A program made the translations under genes and the position numbers. Under the pieces are notes generated by a model that saw only the letters and a program-made list of their open reading frames with translations, made no database searches and was not told where the DNA came from. This document shows positions 55,569 through 63,906 of a stretch of DNA of 64,000 nucleotides, piece after piece. Position 1 is the first letter of the stretch, and each line of letters starts with the position of its first letter. This DNA comes from Pseudomonadota bacterium (GTDB lineage Bacteria > Pseudomonadota > Gammaproteobacteria > Pseudomonadales > Moraxellaceae). Where the stretch lies: NCBI GenBank assembly GCA_021851865.1, contig JAJZBU010000007.1, positions 1-64,000 of the forward strand, in the 5' to 3' direction.

Positions 55569-56462
55569 TCAGGGCGAGGTCTGCAGGCAGCTCGGATAAG
55601 GCGGCTTCTCTTGCGTCAAGGCGCACAGACGGACAGGCATCAGCTGGGCCAGCCGCTGTAGCCAGAGCTGGGTGTCGATGGCGTGCGGGGTGTCGTAGGC
55701 CGCGCCGCGTTCATCCCAACGGATGGTATAGATGTCATCGCTGCCCTTGAGCGCGAGAATGAGCGAGCTTTCGCTGCTCTGCGGCGCGTCCGGGGTGTGG
55801 CCACAGCTCTGGACGGCGGCGTAGACCTGTTCCTGGGCGATTTTTTCCAGGGGCAAGGCGCTGAAGCTGAAACTACCGGCGCACTGACTGGCGGCTTGCT
55901 GGATACCAAAATTGATCAGCTTTTCCAGGGACAAAGCCGGCATGCGCGCCTGGTTCTCGCTACCGGTGATGGTCAGCATCTGCGTCCAGTGTTCGAGACT
56001 TTCACTCTGCGGCAGGGAAATGCGCAGGTAGTCGCCGTGCTCGCTGCGCTCATAGCGCGCTTTCGGCGCGAAGGTCGCTGGCCAGCGCATCAGCAACAAT
56101 TGATGGAAGATGGGGGTGATGCTGAAGGCCTGCTCGCCATGATGGATCAGATGATTGAGCTGCTCCGGGGTGATCGCCTGAAAACCGGATTTGAGCTGCG
56201 CCGGGCAGGGATAGGCCTGCGCGAGAGCATCGATGGTCTGAGCCGGCGACAACAATCCCATGAGTTCGAGATGGGCACGGTTATAGCGGTCGATGGCCGC
56301 CTGCAGATCCGACAGCGTTGCCAATTGCGGGGCACAAAAGCTGCGCCCATTCTCCTGCATGGCGAGGGCTTTGAGGTCGTCATGGCCAGTATCGTCAGCC
56401 TGGGCCGGTGGGATGAGTGCAACGATAAGGATACACAGCAGGGAGAGGGAGAGCCTGGACAT
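55569..56462 (-). CDS. Secreted protein of unknown function
   Basis: 297-residue protein with a Sec signal peptide (LLCILIVALIPPAQA, cleaved near residue 22). The mature protein has six to eight cysteines spread along its length, consistent with periplasmic disulfides, and no motif I recognise. The small 70-residue gene ends 8 bases upstream on the same strand, so they are cotranscribed. Confidence 0.65.
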   Translation of the reverse strand: MSRLSLSLLCILIVALIPPAQADDTGHDDLKALAMQENGRSFCAPQLATLSDLQAAIDRYNRAHLELMGLLSPAQTIDALAQAYPCPAQLKSGFQAITPEQLNHLIHHGEQAFSITPIFHQLLLMRWPATFAPKARYERSEHGDYLRISLPQSESLEHWTQMLTITGSENQARMPALSLEKLINFGIQQAASQCAGSFSFSALPLEKIAQEQVYAAVQSCGHTPDAPQSSESSLILALKGSDDIYTIRWDERGAAYDTPHAIDTQLWLQRLAQLMPVRLCALTQEKPPYPSCLQTSP

Positions 56463-56470
56463 GCTGGCGT

Positions 56471-56683
56471 TCAGCGACTGACAAAGCGGCGTACGCTGAT
56501 GCCGCCGATGCTGGCCATCTGGCAGCGTATGCCGCGGCGTTCAAACTCGCTCTGTAGTTCCTGGATGATCATCTTCTCGACCTCGGCCTCAACATCGGTC
56601 ACCAGTTTGCCGATGATGGCGGTCAGGGGCCCCCGATGTTCCTTGACCACTTCGTCGAGGTTGGTGATTTCAATGGTAATCAT
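56471..56683 (-). CDS. Small hypothetical protein, 70 residues
   Basis: A charged alpha/beta protein: strand MITIEITNLDEVV, a long amphipathic helix (LTAIIGKLVTDVEAEVEKMIIQELQSEFERRG), then a strand GIRCQMASIGG. No signal or membrane segment. It starts the short operon with the secreted protein. I do not recognise the family; its codon use and position support that it is real. Confidence 0.55.
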   Translation of the reverse strand: MITIEITNLDEVVKEHRGPLTAIIGKLVTDVEAEVEKMIIQELQSEFERRGIRCQMASIGGISVRRFVSR

Positions 56684-56793
56684 GGTAAGGGCTCATTAGG
56701 GCGCGGCTCTCATCATAAGCTGAGCCGGAAGGCGCTGTATAGATGGTAGAAAATCGTCGCGCAGGCCTTGCCCGCAGGTCATCGCGGAGGTGT

Positions 56794-57531
56794 TCAGGCA
56801 TGGCGGCGACGCAGGACGAGGTAGAACAGAAGCAGTAGCAGAGGCAGACGAAAAAGATCGTGCATGCTCAGTTTCGTCGGCAAAGTTGACATCGATACGA
56901 GGACGATCATCAGCGCCATGATCAGGGCATCGTCGCGGCGCTCGCGGCGCAGGCTCAGCATCTGCTCGGCGAGGAGGGATTGTTGCCGATCGAGATGGCC
57001 GTTGATCTGGCGCATTTGCTGCAGGGTATCGCGAAGGAGACCGGGTAGCGGCGTCAGGTCCTGCAGCCAGGAACTGTCTCTGTTGCGGATCTTCTGCAGG
57101 ATTTCGCCGAGATTGAGGTGCTGGCGCAGCCACTGTCGCGTCGCGGTGCGTAGATCATAATGCCGTGCGATCTCGCTGAGTGCCCTGATCTTGTCGTCCT
57201 GCCCCCAGATTTTCCATTGTCCGGGTGGATGGGAGAGGCCCATCGCACGCCGGCCGAGTGCATACAAGGTGCAATTGATGCGAATATCGGCGTGTCCCGG
57301 GTATTCGTCACGGATCTCGATGCCATCGCTGTCGAGAATCAGATAGATCACCTGGTAGGGTTCGCGGATCTTCAGCTTGATGACCGTGCCGGCGAAGGCA
57401 GCGAGAGCCTCGAGAGAAGGCGCGTCGAGACCGATCATGCCATTGACCAGGGTTTCCAGCAGGCCTAGTGTCATATAATGGCCTAGGCTGTGCTGATGGT
57501 CGTCGAGTGTCGTGTCAGAGGTGTCCGCCAT
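56794..57531 (-). CDS. SCP2/UbiJ-like protein with a C-terminal membrane hairpin
   Basis: 245-residue protein. Residues ~15-120 fit the SCP2 lipid-binding fold as in UbiJ (LETLVNGMIGLDAPSLEALAAFAGTVIKLKI, then DIRINCTLYALGRRAMG). A coiled-coil-like helical region follows to ~200. Two adjacent hydrophobic segments (ALIMALMIVLVSMS and LFRLPLLLLLFYLVLR) end the protein. UbiJ itself works in ubiquinone synthesis but normally lies between ubiE and ubiB and has no such segments. Here it is isolated, so the role is open. Confidence 0.62.
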   Translation of the reverse strand: MADTSDTTLDDHQHSLGHYMTLGLLETLVNGMIGLDAPSLEALAAFAGTVIKLKIREPYQVIYLILDSDGIEIRDEYPGHADIRINCTLYALGRRAMGLSHPPGQWKIWGQDDKIRALSEIARHYDLRTATRQWLRQHLNLGEILQKIRNRDSSWLQDLTPLPGLLRDTLQQMRQINGHLDRQQSLLAEQMLSLRRERRDDALIMALMIVLVSMSTLPTKLSMHDLFRLPLLLLLFYLVLRRRHA

Positions 57532-57727
57532 CGGGGGTCACTGTCGTCCGTGGGTATCGTCCGCCATTATGCCGTGTCCTGAGGCGGCTGTCTTGACCGG
57601 CGTATCCGCTGTGAGTGGTAGAAATGGCCAGTGTGATCGGGTGTTCGAGCTTCTACAATCGACGAGATGACCGTATGATGACCGCTGGCAGGCCATCGGT
57701 GTAAGGTGGCGATGAGGGGGTAGGGAT

Positions 57728-58828
57728 GTGGCCTTGAGTACGCCAGCGCAGGCAGGGGTGTTGCTGTTGCCGGCGTTCCTGACGATCGCCTCCGGCGTGC
57801 TTTTTCGTTGGCTGCTGTTATCTCCGGCGCGGGCGCGCACATGGTGGCCTTGGGCGGGATTCCTCATCGAGCGTAGTGATGAGCGTATTTTGCCCTGGCT
57901 GCGTGAGCGGCTCGCCGGTGGCGCCGCGACTTGGTTTGAGAGCATGCAGCCTGAGTGGATCGCGGCCTATCTGGCGCGGCGAGCGCAGGAAAGGCTGGAG
58001 TGGATCCTGGAGCAGGCGCTTGCGCCTGAGGACCTCGTGCTTTGGGAGAACTTGCCGCGCTGGGCGCGTGAGCGGGTGATGCAGCGCCTGCGTGAGGATC
58101 TGCCGGCGACGATCGATAACATGATCGAAGATCTCGCCGCAGAGCTCGATCATTATGTGGATCTGTCGGTTGTCGTTGCCCGCGCCTGGGCAGCGCACGC
58201 TGACGATCGCAGCCTGTATGCCCGCCTCTTTCCCCTCAATCGCGCCTTTATTCTCTTCTGGGGCGGATGTGGTCTGGGGCTGGGCATCCTGCTTCTGGCG
58301 GGAGGTTTGCCGGCGGCCATTCGTATCGCCGTCCTGCCCATCGCTCTTTTGCTCCCCTGGTGGGGCAGCAAAAGGCTCTGGCATCACCTGCCGCTGGCAT
58401 CCGACCTCGACGTCAAACTCGAGTCGGTGCTGGTGGAGCAAGTGCAGGCCCGCACCCTCATGGCGACAGCCTTGGCGGGAGAGGGTGAGGATGCTATGCG
58501 CGCGATCCTGGCGGGCCATATCGATCGCCTGTTGCAGCAGGCCTTGACGACGCGCGCTTTCGTGCGTCTGCTCGGCGTCGGTGGCCTGCAGCGGCTGCGC
58601 CAGCGCGCGCATCACCTGGCGCGCCCCATGCTGCTGTCCTGCCTGAGTGAAAGCGGTCTGCAAAAACACGTTCAACCTTTGGTGCGGGCGCGCTTGCAGC
58701 GCCTGGCGCCGTCGCCGCAGTGGTGGCGGCGCTTGCAGGGGCAGGTCCTGGGGTATTCGCATGCTTGGCTGATGCTGCCGCCTGCCGTGATGGCGGCGCT
58801 GTTGGTTTGGCTTTGGAGTGGCATTTGA
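57728..58828 (+). CDS. Membrane protein of unknown function, DUF445-like layout
   Basis: 366-residue protein with an N-terminal membrane segment (LLPAFLTIASGVLFRWLL), two central ones (near 175-215) and a C-terminal one (LLPPAVMAALLVWLWSG), with helical charged regions between. The alternation resembles DUF445-type proteins, but I cannot assign it firmly. Start choice is unsure: GTG at 57728, or TTG at 57734 with AGGG 8 bases upstream. It is divergent from the SCP2-like gene. Confidence 0.6.
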   Translation: MALSTPAQAGVLLLPAFLTIASGVLFRWLLLSPARARTWWPWAGFLIERSDERILPWLRERLAGGAATWFESMQPEWIAAYLARRAQERLEWILEQALAPEDLVLWENLPRWARERVMQRLREDLPATIDNMIEDLAAELDHYVDLSVVVARAWAAHADDRSLYARLFPLNRAFILFWGGCGLGLGILLLAGGLPAAIRIAVLPIALLLPWWGSKRLWHHLPLASDLDVKLESVLVEQVQARTLMATALAGEGEDAMRAILAGHIDRLLQQALTTRAFVRLLGVGGLQRLRQRAHHLARPMLLSCLSESGLQKHVQPLVRARLQRLAPSPQWWRRLQGQVLGYSHAWLMLPPAVMAALLVWLWSGI

Positions 58829-58833
58829 GCGGT

Positions 58834-58861
58834 TTGCCGTGATCGCCAGATGCATTAGACT
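58834..58861 (+). promoter_or_regulatory. Sigma70-like promoter of the phasin gene
   Basis: TTGCCG (58834-58839) and TAGACT (58856-58861) with 16-base spacing, 28 bases before the phasin start. Each hexamer matches 4 of 6 consensus bases. Confidence 0.45.
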
Positions 58862-58888
58862 ATTTTTCCGTATCTTGAGGAGTGAGCG

Positions 58889-59302
58889 ATGACGGAAACG
58901 ACACGCAAGGGTCGGCAGCGCCCGAAATGGACCGGCTCGCCGGGGGAGTTGCGCCTTTACACCAAGCAGATCTGGCTGGCGGGCCTGGGTGCTTTTTCGC
59001 GTAGCGAGGAGGACGCCGAGACCTTCTTCAATACCCTGGTCAAGGCCGGTGAGGAGATCGAAAATCGTACGCGCGAAGCGGCGGGCATGGTCGAAGAGGT
59101 GCGTGATCGTGTGCGCGAGAAGGCATCGGGGACCCTTGAGCGGGTCGAGCGTGTGCTCGATGACGGCTTGGCCACGACTTTGGGGCGCATCGGCATCCCT
59201 TCGCAGCGTGACATCGATGCCATCCATGCGCGGCTCGATGCGCTGACCGCGGTTCTCGAGGAGTTGCGCACACAACTGCCGCGACCAGCGGCGAAAAAGT
59301 GA
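58889..59302 (+). CDS. Phasin, PhaI/PhaF type
   Basis: 137-residue polyhydroxyalkanoate granule-associated protein. The family signature YTKQIWLAGLGAFSRSEED is near residues 25-43, followed by an amphipathic coiled-coil-like helix (residues ~60-105). The C-terminus has IPSQRDIDAIHARLDALTAVLEEL. It coats storage granules and influences their number and size. GAGGAG upstream supports the start. No PHA synthase gene lies in the window. Confidence 0.85.
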   Translation: MTETTRKGRQRPKWTGSPGELRLYTKQIWLAGLGAFSRSEEDAETFFNTLVKAGEEIENRTREAAGMVEEVRDRVREKASGTLERVERVLDDGLATTLGRIGIPSQRDIDAIHARLDALTAVLEELRTQLPRPAAKK

Positions 59303-59429
59303 AGAGGCTTGTGAAGTCCTTCATGTTTTACGGAAATTGTCGTGGGCGATCGGTGATTTACGGTTTTTTGGCGTTATAGTATTGACATATCGCCGACTCT
59401 CCACGATGAGTGATCATCAGGGGTGGATG

Positions 59430-60650
59430 ATGAGCTTAGAAATGCGTAAATTGCCTGTCGAGCGTCTAGCGTTGGGCATGTTCGTCTCCAAACTGGATCG
59501 TTCCTGGATTGAGACGCCATTTCCGTTACAGGGTTTTTATATTCGCAACCATGAAGAGATTCTGGCTCTGCGCAAGTATTGCCGTGAAGTCTATATCGAT
59601 GTGCGGCGTAGCGATCGCGGGGTGATGGATCCGCTCGCCGCGAATGAAGCGGCGGCCAAACGTTCGAAGCTGCCCCTCTATCCGACCCTCGTGGCTATGC
59701 CCGAGGAAGTGCGCAGCGGGGAAATCGTCTTTGATGATCTGCAACGCACGGTGGCGGAACTCTTCACCGAAATGCGGCATGGTCGCATCGATCACCTGCA
59801 AGCTGCTTCGGGTGTGGCTTCACAGATGGTGGATTCGGTGATCCGCAATCCTGACGCCATGGTATGGCTGGCGCGCATGCGCGATCGTGATGGTTATAGC
59901 TATGCGCATGCCATACGCAGCAGCTTGTGGGCCATCGTTTTCGGGCGCCATCTGGGTTTGAGCAAGATCGCCCTCGACAGTCTGGCTTTGTCAGTGCTTC
60001 TCATGGACGTCGGCAAGATTCGATTGCCGGCGAGCCTGCTGCAAAAGCCGCGTCTCGAGGCGGCGGAGCGCTCTCTGATCGAGGCGCACGTGCAGCACAG
60101 CCTCGACATCCTCGGCTCCCTGGGCTTCATGAATGCCGACATGCTCAAGGTGGTGGCGCAACACCACGAGCGTTTTGACGGTTCCGGCTATCCGCATGCC
60201 CTGGCCGGTCCAGCGATTTGCCCCATGGCCAAGATCGCCGGCATCGTCGATACCTATGACGCCATGACCAGCCCGCGGCAGCATAGTCTGGCCTTGACCT
60301 CGGTCGAGGTGGTGTCGCGGCTTTATGAGCTGCGCAACAAGGCCTTTCAGGCGCGTCTCGTCGATGAGTTCATCCAGGCGATCGGGGTCTATCCGACGGG
60401 CACGCTCGTGCGCCTGAGTTCAGGTGAGGTGGGCATCATCACCGAACAGAATCCCTCGCGCCGCCTGCGCCCCAACCTTCTCCTGCTGCTCGATGCGGAA
60501 AAAAACCGCCTTTCCAAGCCGCGACTCCTGCGTCTCGATCAATGCACCCACGACATCGCCGGTGAACCCCTCAAGATCGCTTCCAGTCTTCTGCCCGGAA
60601 GTTACGGTCTCTACGCTGAGCAGTGGCAACTGGACATGGCCGCCGCCTGA
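59430..60650 (+). CDS. DUF3391/HD-GYP protein lacking the HD histidine
   Basis: 406-residue cytoplasmic c-di-GMP signalling protein. The N-terminal DUF3391 domain (MRKLPVERLALGMFVSKLDRSW) spans about 1-110. The HD-GYP domain runs from ~150 to 340. The GYP loop HHERFDGSGYP (245-255) is intact, but the HD motif reads LLMDVGK, with Met192 in place of the metal-binding histidine. A beta-rich tail follows. The ATG at 59430 has AGGGG spaced 6 bases; earlier ATGs are rejected. It may be inactive or use altered metal binding. Confidence 0.85.
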   Translation: MSLEMRKLPVERLALGMFVSKLDRSWIETPFPLQGFYIRNHEEILALRKYCREVYIDVRRSDRGVMDPLAANEAAAKRSKLPLYPTLVAMPEEVRSGEIVFDDLQRTVAELFTEMRHGRIDHLQAASGVASQMVDSVIRNPDAMVWLARMRDRDGYSYAHAIRSSLWAIVFGRHLGLSKIALDSLALSVLLMDVGKIRLPASLLQKPRLEAAERSLIEAHVQHSLDILGSLGFMNADMLKVVAQHHERFDGSGYPHALAGPAICPMAKIAGIVDTYDAMTSPRQHSLALTSVEVVSRLYELRNKAFQARLVDEFIQAIGVYPTGTLVRLSSGEVGIITEQNPSRRLRPNLLLLLDAEKNRLSKPRLLRLDQCTHDIAGEPLKIASSLLPGSYGLYAEQWQLDMAAA

Positions 60651-60658
60651 ACTCACCC

Positions 60659-61306
60659 TCAGGGGTGAGCGGCTGCTGGGGTGTGGGGCGGCGCGCTGGT
60701 CGTGGTCGCAGTGGTCGTGGTGGTCTTGTCATCGACGTAATCGACGATCTTGATAATTTTGTGAATGCCACCGATGTCCTTGATCAGGTCGACGGCGTGA
60801 TCGGCTTCGCTGTGGCTGATTTTGCCCATGATGTAGACGTCGCCGTCGTCGACCACGGCTTTCATGCGGGCGTAGGGGATGCCATCGGCAAACATCAACC
60901 GTGAGCGGATGCGCGCGGCGATGACCTCGTTGCTGGCGCGTGCCAGATAGTAGTCGCTGCCGGTGACTTTGAGCTGGTCATAGATGTGCGTCACCCCGCT
61001 GATCTGATTGACGACGCGTTCGGCCGTGGGCTTGAGATCCTGGGCTGGCACCTGGCCATAGAGCAGGACCGTGCCGAAGAAACTGACGACGTGAACATTG
61101 GCGTCACGAAAGCGGGAGTCGGCCTTGTAGATGTCGATGTTGGCACTGTTCTCGATTTCGAGATCGGCGACGCTTTGGCTCAAGGTGCGGTCATAGGTGG
61201 GGCGAATCGCCGGTCCTGGTCCGCTGGCGGTGGCCAGCAGGCTGGTGCAGGCGCTCAGGCTCAGGCCGGCGATGAGCAGGCACGCCGTGGATATGAATCT
61301 ATTCAT
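60659..61306 (-). CDS. dolP: BON-domain lipoprotein (DolP-like)
   Basis: 215-residue outer-membrane lipoprotein with lipobox LSAC (Cys20). Two BON domains follow: the first near 60-125 (SANIDIYKADSRFRDANVHVVSFFGTVLLYGQV), the second near 130-195 (NEVIAARIRSRLMFADGIPYARMKAVVDDGDVYIMGKIS). DolP binds anionic lipids and protects envelope integrity in E. coli. The tail is Thr-rich (KTTTTTATTTS). The start overlaps the diaA-like stop by 8 bases, matching the diaA-dolP order of E. coli. Confidence 0.88.
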   Translation of the reverse strand: MNRFISTACLLIAGLSLSACTSLLATASGPGPAIRPTYDRTLSQSVADLEIENSANIDIYKADSRFRDANVHVVSFFGTVLLYGQVPAQDLKPTAERVVNQISGVTHIYDQLKVTGSDYYLARASNEVIAARIRSRLMFADGIPYARMKAVVDDGDVYIMGKISHSEADHAVDLIKDIGGIHKIIKIVDYVDDKTTTTTATTTSAPPHTPAAAHP

Positions 61307-61898
61307 CTTCGACTCCAAAAAGTTGCTCATCGATGAGATGAGCCATACAGTGCAAGATGGCATGATGGGCCGTATGGATGGCGGCATGACGATCAAAGGG
61401 TATGTGGATCTGGATGTCGGTCTCGTGCAACATGCGGGCGATGTCGTCGCCTTCGTACCCGGTCAGGGCCACCACCCGCATCTCGCGATCATGCGCGGCG
61501 TCGATGGCCTGCAAGATGTTGATCGCCTGCCCTGTCGCCGACATACATAACAGGACGTCGCCGCGCTGTCCATAGGCGCGCACCGGGCGTGCGTAAACAT
61601 CGGCAAAAGAAGATTCTCCGACGATGGCGCTGAAGGTCGGGATGTCCGGGGTGAGCAGATGTGCCGGCAAGGGCGGGCGCTCACGCTGGTAGCGATGAAT
61701 CATCATGGCGACGAAGGATTGGGCGTTGGCAGAGGAGCCGCCATTGCCGCAGACCAGGACGCGGTGCCCGCTGACCATGGCCTCGACGATGAGTTCGACG
61801 CTCGCAACGAGAGGCGTGCCGCAGGCCAGAAAGCTGTGCTGCATGCGTTCGCTCGCGAGATCAAACCAGATCGCTGCGCGTTCGAGCATCTCGCTCAT
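61299..61898 (-). CDS. diaA: SIS-domain protein DiaA-like
   Basis: 199-residue phosphosugar-binding SIS protein. CGNGGSSANAQSFVAMMIHRYQRERPPLP matches DiaA, which binds DnaA and times replication initiation in E. coli; GmhA-type isomerases are the alternative. Residues near DVLLCMSATGQAINILQAI and VALTGYEGDDIARML also fit DiaA. It overlaps the lpoA-like stop by 4 bases and dolP by 8 bases. The usual yraN gene between lpoA and diaA is absent here. Confidence 0.82.
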   Translation of the reverse strand: MSEMLERAAIWFDLASERMQHSFLACGTPLVASVELIVEAMVSGHRVLVCGNGGSSANAQSFVAMMIHRYQRERPPLPAHLLTPDIPTFSAIVGESSFADVYARPVRAYGQRGDVLLCMSATGQAINILQAIDAAHDREMRVVALTGYEGDDIARMLHETDIQIHIPFDRHAAIHTAHHAILHCMAHLIDEQLFGVEDE

Positions 61899-63001
61899 GG
61901 CTGCTCCATCGGCAAGGGGCCGGCGTCGGTCATATGGCTGAGGTTGAGCTGGCGCAGCAGACGGCCCTGGGCGTCGTCGATCAGGCCGGTGCCGCCGGGC
62001 AGGGGCCAGCCGGGGGTATCGTTGACGAGTTTTTGCGCCAAGGTCCAGCTGTCCATGCCGAGCGCAAAGAGGCGTTGGTCAGAGCTGTGTGTCGGCTGTA
62101 GGGCGCTGAACAAACGCAGATCGGCGGGTGGTTGCAGCAAGGCGGGTATTTCGGCATAGATGACCCCCTGCAGATCATGCAGCTGCGCGATATGCCCCTG
62201 CAGATCGACTGCCGTAGACAGGGCATAGAGAGGGATGTCGCGATGCAGGTGGACGAGAAGCGGATAGATCTGCGTGCCGTGCTGGCGACCACAGGCGAGA
62301 AAGATCGCGTCGAAGGGGCGAGCCTGCAGCACCACGTGGTGATGTCGATGCCGGCCGTGCCCGGTGGTTTGCTCACTGCTCGTAAACAGCAGGGCGCTCA
62401 AGGTCTTGAGCAGAGGCTGTCGTTCGGCGAGGGCAGCCTCCGCCGCGACATCACCGCTCTCGGCGCGCCAAGCCTGCGCCCACTGTGAGGCGCGTAGGCT
62501 ATCGCTGGGATCGTCATCGTGCAGGATGAGTACATGCTGCAGTCCGGCGCGGTGGGCGGCGGCGACCAGGGTGGGGATTTCATCTTCGGGTGACAGGGAA
62601 AGTTGCCAGCTCTGTGGCGGCGCCGGCAGACTCGAGCGATTGAGCAGCAGGGTTTTGACGGGCAGGCCATGGGCGTCACTGAGCAGGGTGTCGACTTTGT
62701 CCTTCTCGATGGGGCCGATGACCAGGGTCGCGCCATTGGCGACGGCCTGATCGTAGAGGGTGCGGATATCGCCGCTCGAGCTATCGAAAAAGCGCAACTC
62801 AGGGGCGTCAGCGACGCCGGCTTCCTGGGCTTGATAGGCGGCGATCAGGCCGAGGCGGACGTCGGCGCCGGCGCGCGCCCAGGGGCCCTGTTCGGGCAGG
62901 AGGACGGCGTCGAAAGCGCTGGCCAGCGTAGGTCCGATGAGCAGCAAGCTGGTCAGCAGCAGGCGAAGAACATTGCAAGCTGTCTGGCCTGGCGCGCTCA
63001 T
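61895..63001 (-). CDS. LpoA-like (LppC) protein, C-terminal domain only
   Basis: 368-residue periplasmic protein corresponding to the C-terminal periplasmic-binding-fold domain of LpoA, the activator of PBP1a: FDAVLLPEQGPWARAGADVRLGLIAAY and ATLVIGPIEKDKVDTL. It lacks the N-terminal TPR domain of the ~600-residue LpoA and has an ordinary cleavable signal (LLIGPTLASA, cut near residue 29) without a lipobox cysteine. It should therefore be soluble. It is divergent from rsmI and upstream of diaA and dolP, so the locus is that of lpoA. Confidence 0.78.
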   Translation of the reverse strand: MSAPGQTACNVLRLLLTSLLLIGPTLASAFDAVLLPEQGPWARAGADVRLGLIAAYQAQEAGVADAPELRFFDSSSGDIRTLYDQAVANGATLVIGPIEKDKVDTLLSDAHGLPVKTLLLNRSSLPAPPQSWQLSLSPEDEIPTLVAAAHRAGLQHVLILHDDDPSDSLRASQWAQAWRAESGDVAAEAALAERQPLLKTLSALLFTSSEQTTGHGRHRHHHVVLQARPFDAIFLACGRQHGTQIYPLLVHLHRDIPLYALSTAVDLQGHIAQLHDLQGVIYAEIPALLQPPADLRLFSALQPTHSSDQRLFALGMDSWTLAQKLVNDTPGWPLPGGTGLIDDAQGRLLRQLNLSHMTDAGPLPMEQP

Positions 63002-63069
63002 GCTATCCTCCTCCTGGGTGATATGGGATCGTGGTGTCGGGACGCCACACCGCGCATCAGGTGAGACGC

Positions 63070-63906
63070 ATGACGGCAGGTGTACTTTATGTTGTGGCGA
63101 CCCCGATTGGCAACCTTGGGGACATCAGCGCACGTGCGTTGCGGGTCTTATCCGAGGTCGCGGCTATCGCCGCCGAGGATACACGACATACCGCCCAACT
63201 CTTGCAATATTTTTCCATTCAGCGCCCCCTGATCGCCTTGCATGAGCACAATGAGGCGACGCAGGCCGGTGTCCTCATCGAGCGTTTGCGCGCCGGCGAC
63301 AGCCTCGCCCTGGTCAGCGATGCCGGCACGCCGCTGATCAGCGATCCGGGATTTCGTTTGGTCAGCGCCGCACATGCAGCCATGTTGCCGGTGCGCGCCG
63401 TGCCGGGCGCGAGCGCCGCCATGGCGGCGCTCAGTGTCGCAGGTCAAGCCAGTGATCGTTTTGTCTTCGAGGGCTTTCTGCCGGCGAAATCGGCGGCGCG
63501 CCGAGCCCGGCTGCAGGAATTGGCGCCGGAACGCCGCAGCCTTATCTTTTACGAAGCGCCGCATCGTCTGCAAGAGACCCTCGATGACATGCGCGCAGTC
63601 TTTGGGCGACGCTCGATCACCCTCTGCCGCGAACTGACCAAGGCTTTCGAGACCGTCTTGCGCATGGACCTCGCCGAGCTGTGCGAACGCGTACGCCAGG
63701 ACGAAGATCAACGACGTGGTGAGATCGTGCTCGTCCTTGAAGGTTGCGCGCAGGCACTGACGCCGGTCGACGAGCATCGTCGGGTGCTCGACATTCTTCT
63801 GCAGGATCTGCCGGTGAGTCAGGCGGCGAGTCTGGCCGCGCGTTTGACCGGAGGTCGGCGTAAATGGTTCTACGAGGAGGCCTTGGCGCGTGAGAACAGG
63901 ACTTGA
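63070..63906 (+). CDS. rsmI: 16S rRNA 2'-O-ribose C1402 methyltransferase RsmI
   Basis: SAM-dependent ribose methylation of C1402 in 16S rRNA. 278 residues. The tetrapyrrole-methylase fold begins MTAGVLYVVATPIGNLGDISARALRVL; AEDTRHTAQLL and VSDAGTPLISDPGFRLV follow. VPGASAAMAALSVAG and FYEAPHRLQETLDDM complete the family pattern. The ATG at 63070 fits the family; 13 upstream codons are rejected. Its 3' end overlaps the next gene by 17 bases. Confidence 0.95.
   Translation: MTAGVLYVVATPIGNLGDISARALRVLSEVAAIAAEDTRHTAQLLQYFSIQRPLIALHEHNEATQAGVLIERLRAGDSLALVSDAGTPLISDPGFRLVSAAHAAMLPVRAVPGASAAMAALSVAGQASDRFVFEGFLPAKSAARRARLQELAPERRSLIFYEAPHRLQETLDDMRAVFGRRSITLCRELTKAFETVLRMDLAELCERVRQDEDQRRGEIVLVLEGCAQALTPVDEHRRVLDILLQDLPVSQAASLAARLTGGRRKWFYEEALARENRT

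Noticed and set aside
57818-59275. 485-codon open frame antisense to the membrane protein and phasin genes
   Set aside because: It spans two plus-strand genes and their promoter and has no recognisable motif.
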